A stretch of 64,000 nucleotides of DNA from Methylobacterium sp. J-088 (GTDB lineage: Bacteria > Pseudomonadota > Alphaproteobacteria > Rhizobiales > Beijerinckiaceae), in NCBI RefSeq assembly GCF_022829295.1, contig NZ_JAKSYH010000022.1, positions 1 to 64,000 on the forward strand, read 5' to 3'. The position numbers and the translations under genes were made by a program. Below the pieces are notes generated by a model. It was not told the origin of the DNA. It did not search any database and saw only the letters and a list, made by a program, of their open reading frames with translations. Positions 20,191 to 27,844 of the stretch are shown here, piece by piece; position 1 is the first letter of the stretch; each line of letters starts with the position of its first letter.

Positions 20191-21243
20191 TCACCGCAAA
20201 GCGGACAGGGCAGGTGGCGTCGTCTGCGCGGCCCGCATGAAGCTTGACGCAGCCCTGTACTCCGTCGGCGTCTGCCCGAACCGCTCCTTGAAGCGGCGGG
20301 AGAAATGGGCCTGGCTGGTGAACCCGCTTTGATAGGCGATGAGCCCGACCGGAACGGTGATATGGGTCGGATCGGCGAGCTTCGTGCGCGCCAGCTGCAT
20401 ACGCCGCTCCCACATCCAGTCCATCAGAGCGATGTTCTCCGCGCTCGCCACCTCCTGAAGCCGGCGGACCGAGATGTTGAGCGCAGCCGCGACGTCGTTG
20501 ATCGACAGGCCCTCGACACCGAGGTGATCGACGATGAAGGCCTGCGCCCGGCTGACGATCGCGGCGCCGCTCAAGGACCGGGGCGGGTCGGTCTGCAGCT
20601 TCTCCGAGAAACCCGCCGCGATCAGCTCGACGGCGACCGCGGCCATCCGCGTCTGGCGTTCCGCATCGAGGCCCGCGCCGTGCTTGATCAGCGTCGACAG
20701 GTACGACGTGATGATGGGAAAGCTCGTCTGCGTCGCATCGATCGTCAGTCCCGTCAGGGACCGGGCCGGCCCGACGGCCCGCTCCAGCACGGCCCGCGGG
20801 ATGAAGACATTGATGATGTCCAGGCCTTCCGGATGCGCGCCCAGGAACGGCTGGGTGTTGTCCATGAGCGCGATTCCACCCGGGCCGGACCGGCAGTGTC
20901 GGCCATGTTCCATCCTGAACGTCCGCTCCGACGCCAGGATGACGAGGTAGAAATCGTTATCCGAGGAGCGGATATGCGACTTCGTCCGGCTCATGGCATG
21001 GGGCGGGCCGAGGTAATGGCTGATCGTGAGGTTGTCGACCGTCAGCGCGCTCACGGCGGCCTGAAACCCCTTCGGCTGCAGATCCACGAACTCGAATCCA
21101 CCGAACACCGATCGGCAGGCCTCGATCCAGTAATCGAAGCGCGCGCCGGGCGGCACTTCGTCGGTGCTCATCGTCAACGTCGCGTAGGCGGAGATATCGC
21201 GCTTGCCGCCGACCCGGGGGAACCGGCCGTCTCCCTCATACAT
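20191..21243 (-). CDS. AraC family transcriptional regulator
   Basis: About 350 residues. The N-terminal half matches the AraC-like ligand-binding region that starts with a STDEVPPGARFDYWIEA pattern; the C-terminal 100 residues contain two helix-turn-helix motifs (INDVAAALNISVRRLQEVAS and PVGLIAYQSGFTSQAHFSRRFKERFGQTPTEYR). The effector is unknown. ATG 21243 gives the longer form; ATG 21171 (MSTDEVPP) is a credible alternative. It lies next to an unusually AT-rich intergenic segment with an inverted repeat that may be its own operator. Absence of an adjacent target operon on the same strand suggests that it acts elsewhere. Confidence 0.87.
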   Translation of the reverse strand: MYEGDGRFPRVGGKRDISAYATLTMSTDEVPPGARFDYWIEACRSVFGGFEFVDLQPKGFQAAVSALTVDNLTISHYLGPPHAMSRTKSHIRSSDNDFYLVILASERTFRMEHGRHCRSGPGGIALMDNTQPFLGAHPEGLDIINVFIPRAVLERAVGPARSLTGLTIDATQTSFPIITSYLSTLIKHGAGLDAERQTRMAAVAVELIAAGFSEKLQTDPPRSLSGAAIVSRAQAFIVDHLGVEGLSINDVAAALNISVRRLQEVASAENIALMDWMWERRMQLARTKLADPTHITVPVGLIAYQSGFTSQAHFSRRFKERFGQTPTEYRAASSFMRAAQTTPPALSALR

Positions 21244-21412
21244 CGCGACCGCGCCCGATGCCGCACGGTTCGAGCCTCCGGTGCGATTGCCGGACTTCCG
21301 TCGCGATCGGTCGAACGCGATGCGCAGTCATCACCATCACGAAATCCGGTCTACCCATCACGGGTTTCGCCCGGCGATACAGAGCCGTACCCATTGGCGA
21401 CACCTTATGATG

Positions 21413-21428
21413 GTTAAAACTATTTAAC
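21413..21428. promoter_or_regulatory. Inverted repeat GTTAAA-ACTA-TTTAAC, possible operator
   Basis: Perfect 6+6 inverted repeat with a 4-base centre, 170 bases upstream of the AraC-type gene, at the edge of the AT-rich segment. It could be a regulator site or part of a promoter. Confidence 0.45.
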
Positions 21429-21751
21429 AACTCGCGTCAGCAATCGAGCAGCCGGACGGTCGTATTGCTGCGCAAACACAACAGACGATCGCCAGGATGT
21501 CGAAATATTTTCGCTCGATCAGCCAAAAATATCTCAATATCAATATACATCGGCAATAAAATTTGAGGCGCGATTATTATTTTCTGGGAACGATACGGTA
21601 CGGCGCGCCGACGGATCCGTCCGATCGCGGCGGCACGTCCTTCGATCGTGCACCTGAATCGCTCACCTGAATCGCTCACCTGCGCCCGCGCTACGCCGGA
21701 AACGCGCAGACGGAAGGGAACCAGTCCATTGACGGACCGGAGGCAGCGTAT

Positions 21752-21841
21752 CGGTCCCGCCGCGGGACACCGATCCGCCGCGGGACACCGATCCGCCTCG
21801 GGACGCCGATCCGCCGCGGGACGCCGATCCGCCGCGGGACA
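21752..21841. repeat. 18-bp tandem repeat (about 5 units)
   Basis: Four complete units of CCGATCCGCCGCGGGACA (single-base variants, units at 21770, 21788, 21806 and 21824) preceded by one diverged unit. The period of 18 keeps the frame, but no gene reads through it. A 13-base repeat, CACCTGAATCGCT, occurs twice just upstream near 21649-21675. Confidence 0.85.
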
Positions 21842-21957
21842 TGGCGCCGAATTTCAAACGTGGATCCGAGCGGTGGCGTTCGACCGTCGCGAAGGAGACG
21901 AAGCCCCCGCAGTGACTTCTTATCGCGCCGTCCCGGTCGCGGTTTACCGGATGCGGC

Positions 21958-23823
21958 TCATGCCTCCTGGCCGGCCGCGGCCTCTTGACGAGCCGCCGCC
22001 TGGGGCTCCGGCTCCCGCTTGACCGGCGGCTTGCCCAGGGTCTTGCCCACGGTACGCCGGGCCCGGAAGATCGGCTTGGCCTCGTTCTCGCGCTTCTTGA
22101 GCAGGGCGCGGTACTCGTCCCGCCGCTCGTGGATCGACGCGATGACGAGCCCCATCGGCACGCCGACATCGACCAGCACCGCCTCGGACAATTGCAGCGA
22201 GGCCTCGATCGTCTCCGGCACCGCGTCGTCGACGCCGAGTTCGTAGAGCGCAGTGGCGTGGCGGGCGTCGCGGGCCCGGGCCACGATGGTCAGGTCCGGC
22301 CGCTCGGCGCGGGCCGCCGTCACCGCCGCCTCGACCGCCCGGGGGCTGTCGAGCGTCACCACCAGGGCGCGCGCCGAGGCGATGTCGCAGTGGCGCAGGA
22401 TCTCGGTGTTGCCGGAATCGCCGAAATAGACCGGCTTCCCGGTGCGGCGCTGCTCGGCGACCCGGGCGGGGTCCGAATCGAGGGCGAGATACGGGATCTT
22501 GTGCTTCTCCAGCATCTCGCCGACCTGCCGGCCGACACGGCCGAAGCCCGCGACGATCACCCGGTTCTCGACGCGCTCGGGCAGCGGCGTCTGCGCGCCC
22601 GCGGCGGCCTGGGCCTGGGCGGTCGCCCGCTGCTTGAGCCGCCGGCCGACCGCCGCGAGCGCCGGGATCATGATCATCGTGACGGTGGTCACCACCAGGG
22701 CGGCGGCCCCGACCTCCTCGGGGACCAGCCCGGTGGCCATGGCGCCGCCGATCAGCACGTAGGCGAATTCCCCGCCCGGCCCGAGCAGCAACGCCGTCTC
22801 GATCGCCACCGGCCGGGGGATCTTCATCACCGGCGCCGCCATCACCACCACGGCCCCCTTGATGGCGACCAGCGCCAGGGCGAGACCCAGGATCGCGCCC
22901 GGCGTCGCCATGAGCTGGGCCGGATCGAGGTTCATCCCCACCGAGACGAAGAACACGCCGAGCAGCAGGCCTTTGAACGGGTCGATCGTCGCCTCGATCG
23001 CCCGGCGGTACTCGGTCTCGGCCAGCAGCAGGCCGGCCACGAAGGCGCCGAGCGTCATCGACAACCCGCTCGCCGCCGCAGTCAGCGCCGTGCCGACGAT
23101 CACCAGCAGGCAGGCCGCCATGAACAGCTCGGTCGAGCGCGTGCGTGCCACGAGTTGGAACAGCGGGCGCAGGGCGAGGCGGCCCGCGATCACGATCAGC
23201 ACCAGCGCGACCGCCGCCTGGCCCAGCGCCATGGCCAGCGCCCAGCCCTTGTCGCCCCCGTCGTCGCGGCCGAGCACCGCGATGGCGAACAGGGCCGGCG
23301 CCACCGCCAGATCCTGGAACAGCAGCACCGCGAAGCTCGTGCGCCCGGTGGGCGCGTTGAGCCGCTTCTGCTCGGCCAGGACCGGCAGCACCACCGCGGT
23401 GGAGGAGAGCGCGAGCCCGATCCCCACGATCGCGGCGCCGACCAGCGGCACATTGAGCCCGTAGAGGATCATCGCCAGGATCAGCGTGGAGCAGCCGACC
23501 TGCAGCGACCCCAGGCCGAAGACCAGCCGCCGCAGGGTCCTCAGGCGCTCCCAGGACAGCTCGATCCCGATCATGAACATCAGGAAGATCACGCCGAACT
23601 CGGCGAGGTGGGAGATCTCGGCCCGGTTGCCGATGGTGAACAGGTGGACGAAGGGATAGGCCTCCGCCAGACGGCCGAGGCCGTAGGGTCCGAGCAGGGC
23701 GCCGGCGCCGATGAATCCGAGCACCGGCGAGATCCGCAGGCGGTGGAACAGCGGCACCACGATCCCCGCTGTGACGAGGAACAGAATCGCTTCCTTGTAG
23801 GAACCCGGATGGACCTCTGGCAT
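21958..23823 (-). CDS. Monovalent cation:proton antiporter, CPA2 family (KefB/YbaL-like) with TrkA-N domain
   Basis: A 621-residue inner-membrane protein. About twelve hydrophobic segments (residues 8-385) form the Na+/H+ exchanger domain; landmarks include ISPVLGFIGAGALLGPYGLG near the N-terminus. A cytoplasmic NAD-binding TrkA-N domain follows with NRVIVAGFGRVGRQVGEML (about residue 417 on) and the conserved aspartate of LALDSD. Members export K+ or Na+ in exchange for protons and are gated by nucleotides or glutathione adducts. The C-terminal tail is Ala/Gln/Glu-rich and probably disordered. No KefF/KefG-like ancillary protein is adjacent. Confidence 0.93.
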   Translation of the reverse strand: MPEVHPGSYKEAILFLVTAGIVVPLFHRLRISPVLGFIGAGALLGPYGLGRLAEAYPFVHLFTIGNRAEISHLAEFGVIFLMFMIGIELSWERLRTLRRLVFGLGSLQVGCSTLILAMILYGLNVPLVGAAIVGIGLALSSTAVVLPVLAEQKRLNAPTGRTSFAVLLFQDLAVAPALFAIAVLGRDDGGDKGWALAMALGQAAVALVLIVIAGRLALRPLFQLVARTRSTELFMAACLLVIVGTALTAAASGLSMTLGAFVAGLLLAETEYRRAIEATIDPFKGLLLGVFFVSVGMNLDPAQLMATPGAILGLALALVAIKGAVVVMAAPVMKIPRPVAIETALLLGPGGEFAYVLIGGAMATGLVPEEVGAAALVVTTVTMIMIPALAAVGRRLKQRATAQAQAAAGAQTPLPERVENRVIVAGFGRVGRQVGEMLEKHKIPYLALDSDPARVAEQRRTGKPVYFGDSGNTEILRHCDIASARALVVTLDSPRAVEAAVTAARAERPDLTIVARARDARHATALYELGVDDAVPETIEASLQLSEAVLVDVGVPMGLVIASIHERRDEYRALLKKRENEAKPIFRARRTVGKTLGKPPVKREPEPQAAARQEAAAGQEA

Positions 23824-24064
23824 CGGCGTCGGATCGAACCTCGTCTCTGGCGGCGGCGGGGGTGCCGATCACGGCTTCGCGATCATGGGTCCCTGACCGA
23901 CGGGGAGCAAACGAATTCCGGCCCGGGCCAGGTGTGCTGCGACACAAGGCGGATACATGAACCGGGTGAGACATTTCCGCCACCCGGGCGGCGGGCCCGG
24001 TATCGTACAGTGCAGGCGTGCGCGGCGGCCTAAAATCGGCACAATGCGCGCATACACGCAGGAG

Positions 24065-24079
24065 TTAAACCGGGGTTAA
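24065..24079 (+). promoter_or_regulatory. CtrA-like box TTAA-N7-TTAA
   Basis: TTAA at 24065-24068 and 24076-24079 separated by exactly seven bases, the consensus of the alphaproteobacterial cell-cycle regulator CtrA. It lies 32 bases before the ATG of the first gene of a two-gene membrane operon. Such a site is rare by chance at this GC content, but binding is unproven. Confidence 0.6.
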
Positions 24080-24110
24080 ACTCGGCTGGCTGTGCCCGGG
24101 ACCGGACCCG

Positions 24111-25370
24111 ATGGATGTGTTGAGGCCGATGATCTCCATCAAATCGATCTTTGCCGGTCCCAAAGCGCCCCCCAACCGCGACCGCAAGCGCGAGGAGCGC
24201 GAATGGAGGCTCGAATCGGACCGCTGGCGCCATCAGCGTCACGTCGATCGGGGCTACCGCGTCAAATGGGGCTACGTGGCGATCGCGTACCTCGTCGAGT
24301 TCATGGTGATCGGCGCCTCGCTCTGGGGCGCGTGGCTGTTCGCGGGCGTCTACAGCGACGGCGACTGGCACGCCTTCTACTTCATGCTGCTGGCCCCCAT
24401 GGTCTACGCCGCCGTGGAGCTGTGCCGGGTGCCGCTGGGCATCCTGGCCCGCACACAGCGCTCGCATTTCGTGCGCGGGCTGGCGGTGCTCGGCATCATC
24501 TTCGCAGCCGGCGTGACCACCAAGTCGGTGTCCCAGCTCGGCGAGATGATGTTCCATCCCCGGCTGATGGAGGCCGCCAAGGCCAAGACCGCGCTCAAGG
24601 ACGCCCAGGCCGACCGCGCCACGATCGGCGACCGGATCAAGGCGGCGGACGAGCGCGTCGCCCAGTACACGGCCGAACTCGACCAGATCGAGAAGCGCGC
24701 CGCCGACAACGCCCAGCAACTCGCCGGCCTGCCGGCCCAGCGCTGCGAGCGGGTCTTCGGCACCAACAGCAAGGGCCGGAAGTACCAGAACCTGAAATGC
24801 CTCGCCGACCCGCGGGTCGCCGCCCTGTCGGCTGGGGTCACCAAGGCGTCGGCCGACCGCGCCGCCCTGGTCAAGAACCTCGAGGACGCCCGCAAGGCAC
24901 GGACGGAGCTCGATCCGGGTGCCGCCGACCGGCGGGTGGCCGATGCCGAGCAGGGCTACCGCAACGCGGTCAACCGCTCGCAGCTGCACTCCTTCACCGC
25001 CATGGTGTACGGCGTCGATCCGATCGACGTGACCGAGAGCCAGGTCCACGCCTTCCTGCGGATCTTCGTGTTCGTGCCGGCCGTCTGCGCCGCCTTCGCG
25101 TCGACGATCCTGGCGCTCTGCGCGGTCTCGACCCGCCGGACCTTCATGGACGAGGACGACCTCGGCGCCGCCGTGAACCCGGAGGCCGCCCCCTACATGC
25201 TGGACGCGATCGCCGACGCCCTGCGCTCGAACCCTGAGCCGATCCTGCCCCGGGCGGCCAATGCCTCCGGGGCGGTCATCCCGATGAACCGGCCGGTTCC
25301 GGGCCAGCAGGCCCTGCCCGGACAGAACGGTCCGGGCCAGACCCTGCCAGCCGCGGGAGCGGGCGCATGA
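24111..25370 (+). CDS. Membrane protein with periplasmic or cytoplasmic coiled coil, unknown function
   Basis: A 419-residue protein I cannot assign. A basic N-terminus (residues 12-45) precedes three hydrophobic segments (about 60-82, 92-108 and 124-140), then a charged helical coiled-coil-like region (about 155-300, AKTALKDAQADRATIGDRIKAADERVAQYTAELDQIEKRA and beyond) with one pair of cysteines (CERVFG...LKC), then another membrane segment (about 318-342) and a Pro/Gln/Gly-rich tail. Its TGA overlaps the ATG of the next gene (ATGA at 25367-25370), so the pair is translationally coupled. A CtrA-like box sits just upstream, which would fit a cell-cycle or envelope role; this is inference. Confidence 0.8.
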   Translation: MDVLRPMISIKSIFAGPKAPPNRDRKREEREWRLESDRWRHQRHVDRGYRVKWGYVAIAYLVEFMVIGASLWGAWLFAGVYSDGDWHAFYFMLLAPMVYAAVELCRVPLGILARTQRSHFVRGLAVLGIIFAAGVTTKSVSQLGEMMFHPRLMEAAKAKTALKDAQADRATIGDRIKAADERVAQYTAELDQIEKRAADNAQQLAGLPAQRCERVFGTNSKGRKYQNLKCLADPRVAALSAGVTKASADRAALVKNLEDARKARTELDPGAADRRVADAEQGYRNAVNRSQLHSFTAMVYGVDPIDVTESQVHAFLRIFVFVPAVCAAFASTILALCAVSTRRTFMDEDDLGAAVNPEAAPYMLDAIADALRSNPEPILPRAANASGAVIPMNRPVPGQQALPGQNGPGQTLPAAGAGA

Positions 25371-26011
25371 ACTACGTCGCCGGCGGAACCCCCGAGAACG
25401 TCGCCCTCGCCCAGCAGGTGAACTCCCGCCTGCGGGCGGATTCGAGCTACGTCGCGGCCCGGGCCTTCCTGTTCCGGGCCTTGGGCTTCGGCGCCTTCCT
25501 GTGCCTCGCGGGCATCGGCGTCGGCGCGGCGGCCTATGGCTGGGCCACGCTCAACCAGTTCGACACGGCGGCGGAGAAGATCGCCTCCGCCATGCAGGCC
25601 GCGCTCTCGGACGTGACGCTCAAGACGAAGGGCGAGGTCACGCTCACCGACAACACGCTCAAGCTCGAAGGTCTGCCCAAGGCCGCCACCGGCACGCCGA
25701 CCCCCACCCGGGCGCAGCTCGGCAGTGACGCCGCCCCGGCCTCGAAGGCTGCGGTGAACACGACCTTCACGGTGTTCAAGCAGGTCCCCTATCTCGACGG
25801 GCAGATCGTGACCGGCTGGAACTTCAAGGACAACGCCGACCAGCCCTACCAGCAATACTGCTACTTCTCCCGCCGCACGGCCGAGGCGAAGGGTCAGGTC
25901 GAGATCAAGATCGACCTCGCCATGGACGGCAAGACCCTGCCGCAGCCGCAGAAGTCGGACGTGAACCTGGAGATCCTGGCCCGGAACTGCGTCTGGCACG
26001 AGAAGGGCTGA
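25367..26011 (+). CDS. Membrane protein coupled to the preceding gene, unknown function
   Basis: A 214-residue protein with one clear membrane segment (about residues 36-62, ALGFGAFLCLAGIGVGAAAYGWATL) and a large domain beyond it, likely periplasmic. That part has a beta-rich look (KGEVTLTDNTLKLEGLPK, TTFTVFKQVPYLDGQIVTGWNF) and two cysteines (QYCYFSRR and RNCVWHEKG). No family is recognised. Its start overlaps the upstream stop as ATGA, implying fixed stoichiometry with the preceding membrane protein and possibly a complex. Confidence 0.8.
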   Translation: MNYVAGGTPENVALAQQVNSRLRADSSYVAARAFLFRALGFGAFLCLAGIGVGAAAYGWATLNQFDTAAEKIASAMQAALSDVTLKTKGEVTLTDNTLKLEGLPKAATGTPTPTRAQLGSDAAPASKAAVNTTFTVFKQVPYLDGQIVTGWNFKDNADQPYQQYCYFSRRTAEAKGQVEIKIDLAMDGKTLPQPQKSDVNLEILARNCVWHEKG

Positions 26012-26028
26012 GGCGGGCCAGTCAACCG

Positions 26029-26193
26029 CACCCCTTTCCCGGACGCCTGGAACGCAGCGGAGGGTGATCCGGGATCCAGCACGAAAAGCCCCACGCCAGC
26101 GGCTCCGTTCGATCCGGAGGGACGCTGCGCGACGTCCTGCGCTGGATTCCGGGTCGCGTTCCGCTGGCGCTCCACGCGCCCGGGAAAGGGGTG
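26029..26193. repeat. Long inverted intergenic repeat
   Basis: Ends are inverted copies, CACCCCTTTCCCGG...CCGGGAAAGGGGTG, with a second inner pair (GGAACGCAGCGGA and its near-inverse GCGTTCCGCTGGCG) and GGATCCAG/CTGGATTCC inside. It lies between the membrane operon and the MoxR gene and could form a long cruciform or hairpin at the transcript end. Confidence 0.75.
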
Positions 26194-26257
26194 GCGCTTG
26201 CGGCCGGCCCGCACCCCGCGTTACCCGTTCTCCTAAACCCACTTCACCGAGACCGCG

Positions 26258-27109
26258 ATGCGCTTTTCCGGCACCGAGTCCTACGTCGCGACCCCCGACC
26301 TCACGGCAGCGGTCAACGCCGCAGTGGTGCTCGAACGGCCGCTCCTCGTGAAGGGCGAGCCCGGCACCGGCAAGACCGTGCTGGCCGAAGAGATCGCCAA
26401 GGGGTTGAACGCGCAGCTGATCGTCTGGAACATCAAGTCCACCACCAAGGCGCAGCAGGGGCTCTACGAGTACGATGCGGTCTCGCGGCTGCGGGACTCC
26501 CAGCTCGGCGACCCAAAGGTCTCGGACATCGCCAACTACATCCGGCGCGGCAAGCTCTGGGAGGCGTTCACGGCGCCCGAGCGCCCGGTCCTGCTGATCG
26601 ACGAGATCGACAAGGCCGATATCGAGTTCCCCAACGACTTGCTCACCGAACTCGATCGGATGGAGTTCCACGTCTACGAGACCGGCGAGACCGTCAAAGC
26701 CGTGCGGCGGCCGATCGTGATCATCACGTCGAACAACGAGAAGGAATTGCCGGACGCGTTCCTGCGCCGCTGTTTCTTCCACTACATCACGTTCCCCGAC
26801 GCCGAGACGCTGCAGCGGATCGTCGACGTGCATTATCCGGGCATCAAGCACCGCCTCGTCGAGGAGGCCCTGCGGACCTTCCTGGCGATGCGCGAGGTGC
26901 CGGGCCTCAAGAAGAAGCCTTCGACCTCCGAGCTGCTCGACTGGCTGAAGCTCCTCGTCTCCGAGGACATCGCCCCCGAGACCCTGCGCGAGCAGGACGG
27001 CCGCAAGCTGATCCCGCCGCTCCACGGGGCGCTCCTGAAGAACGAGCAGGATGTCAGCCTGTTCGAGAAGCTCGCCTTCATGATGCGGCGCGACCAGCGC
27101 GGCGGCTGA
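26258..27109 (+). CDS. MoxR family AAA+ ATPase
   Basis: A 283-residue AAA ATPase. Walker A is GEPGTGKT (about residues 36-43), Walker B is LLIDEIDKAD, sensor 1 follows as VIITSNNEKELPDAFLRRC, and the arginine finger region is in DAFLRRCFFHY. MoxR-type ATPases remodel metalloenzymes or envelope complexes together with VWA-domain partners. The expected CoxE-like VWA partner is encoded at 18242-19417 on the other strand, so here the usual adjacent pair appears split. The following gene is sixA, 75 bases on in the same direction. Confidence 0.92.
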   Translation: MRFSGTESYVATPDLTAAVNAAVVLERPLLVKGEPGTGKTVLAEEIAKGLNAQLIVWNIKSTTKAQQGLYEYDAVSRLRDSQLGDPKVSDIANYIRRGKLWEAFTAPERPVLLIDEIDKADIEFPNDLLTELDRMEFHVYETGETVKAVRRPIVIITSNNEKELPDAFLRRCFFHYITFPDAETLQRIVDVHYPGIKHRLVEEALRTFLAMREVPGLKKKPSTSELLDWLKLLVSEDIAPETLREQDGRKLIPPLHGALLKNEQDVSLFEKLAFMMRRDQRGG

Positions 27110-27184
27110 CGCGCGCCACGCTTTCGGCTAACCGGCATCACGAGACCGCGAAGCCGGTCCGAAATTCTTGCAGGGGCTGACGTC

Positions 27185-27709
27185 ATGCGCAGGCTGATCC
27201 TGTTGCGGCACGCCAAGTCGGACCGCCCGGCGGGCGTCGCCGATCACGGCCGACCGCTCAACGACCGGGGTCGGCGGGCCGCGCCGGCCGTGGGGACCCG
27301 TCTCGCCGAGGAGGGTGTGCGGCCGGACCTTGCCCTGGTCTCGACGGCCCAGCGCACCCGGGAGACCTGGGAGGCGATGGCGGCCACGCTCGGCGATCCC
27401 GAGATCCGCTGGCAGCGCGAGATCTACGAGGCCACCGCGCATCAAATTCTGACGGTGATCCAGTCGGCGCCCGACAGCGCCGCCACGGTGATCGTCGTGG
27501 GCCACAATCCGGGCCTGGGCGATCTGGCTTCGGACCTCGCCGGGGAGGGCCCGCGCGCCGTGCGCAACCGCTTGGCGCTCGAATTTCCCACCGCCGCCTA
27601 CGTGGTGATCGATTTCGATACGGATCACTGGGCCGAGATCGCCTCCGGCCAGGGGCGTCTGGACCGGTTCGTCCGCCCCCGCGACATCGACCCGGATCTC
27701 GGCGGCTGA
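27185..27709 (+). CDS. sixA: SixA-like phosphohistidine phosphatase (histidine phosphatase family)
   Basis: A 174-residue protein with the RHG-type catalytic motif LILLRHAKS at the N-terminus (His9) and the second histidine in VVGHNPGLGDLA. SixA-type enzymes dephosphorylate phosphohistidine on phosphotransfer proteins. Short length, no signal peptide and the RHAKS form (rather than RHG) support the SixA subgroup. The reference substrate here is unknown. An ATG is taken at 27185 after a TGACGTC stretch; no strong ribosome binding site is visible. Confidence 0.87.
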   Translation: MRRLILLRHAKSDRPAGVADHGRPLNDRGRRAAPAVGTRLAEEGVRPDLALVSTAQRTRETWEAMAATLGDPEIRWQREIYEATAHQILTVIQSAPDSAATVIVVGHNPGLGDLASDLAGEGPRAVRNRLALEFPTAAYVVIDFDTDHWAEIASGQGRLDRFVRPRDIDPDLGG

Positions 27710-27722
27710 AGCGTCTGGGATC

Positions 27723-27830
27723 CCAAAGGGCTCAGCCCTTTGGTGGGGTATCGGGGTGAAACCCCGATGTCGGGCTTCGCCCGAGCCCATCAGGGCTCCG
27801 CCCTGCACCCGCAAAAGGGCTTGCCCTTTT
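27723..27830. repeat. Multi-hairpin intergenic cassette, copy A
   Basis: Five consecutive perfect short palindromes: CCAAAGGGC/GCCCTTTGG, ATCGGGGT/ACCCCGAT, GGGC/GCCC around TTC, CAGGGC/GCCCTG and AAAAGGGC/GCCCTTTT. It sits between convergent sixA and the hydrolase gene and may also terminate both. A related cassette lies at 49351-49486. Confidence 0.85.
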
Positions 27831-27844
27831 GAAACCCTGACCCG

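Larger units (their letters stand above)
21244..21957. other. AT-rich intergenic region with tandem repeats
   Basis: The left part (about 21410-21600) is markedly richer in A and T than its surroundings and carries a perfect inverted repeat; the right part holds short tandem repeats. Open frames here are low complexity and I do not call a gene. Confidence 0.6.

Noticed and set aside
21437..21679. An 80-codon minus-strand frame in the AT-rich segment.
   Set aside because: No ribosome binding site, no family resemblance, and part of it overlaps short tandem repeats.
21752..21841. Possible CRISPR array.
   Set aside because: The 18-base units are directly contiguous, with no spacers, so it is a plain tandem repeat.
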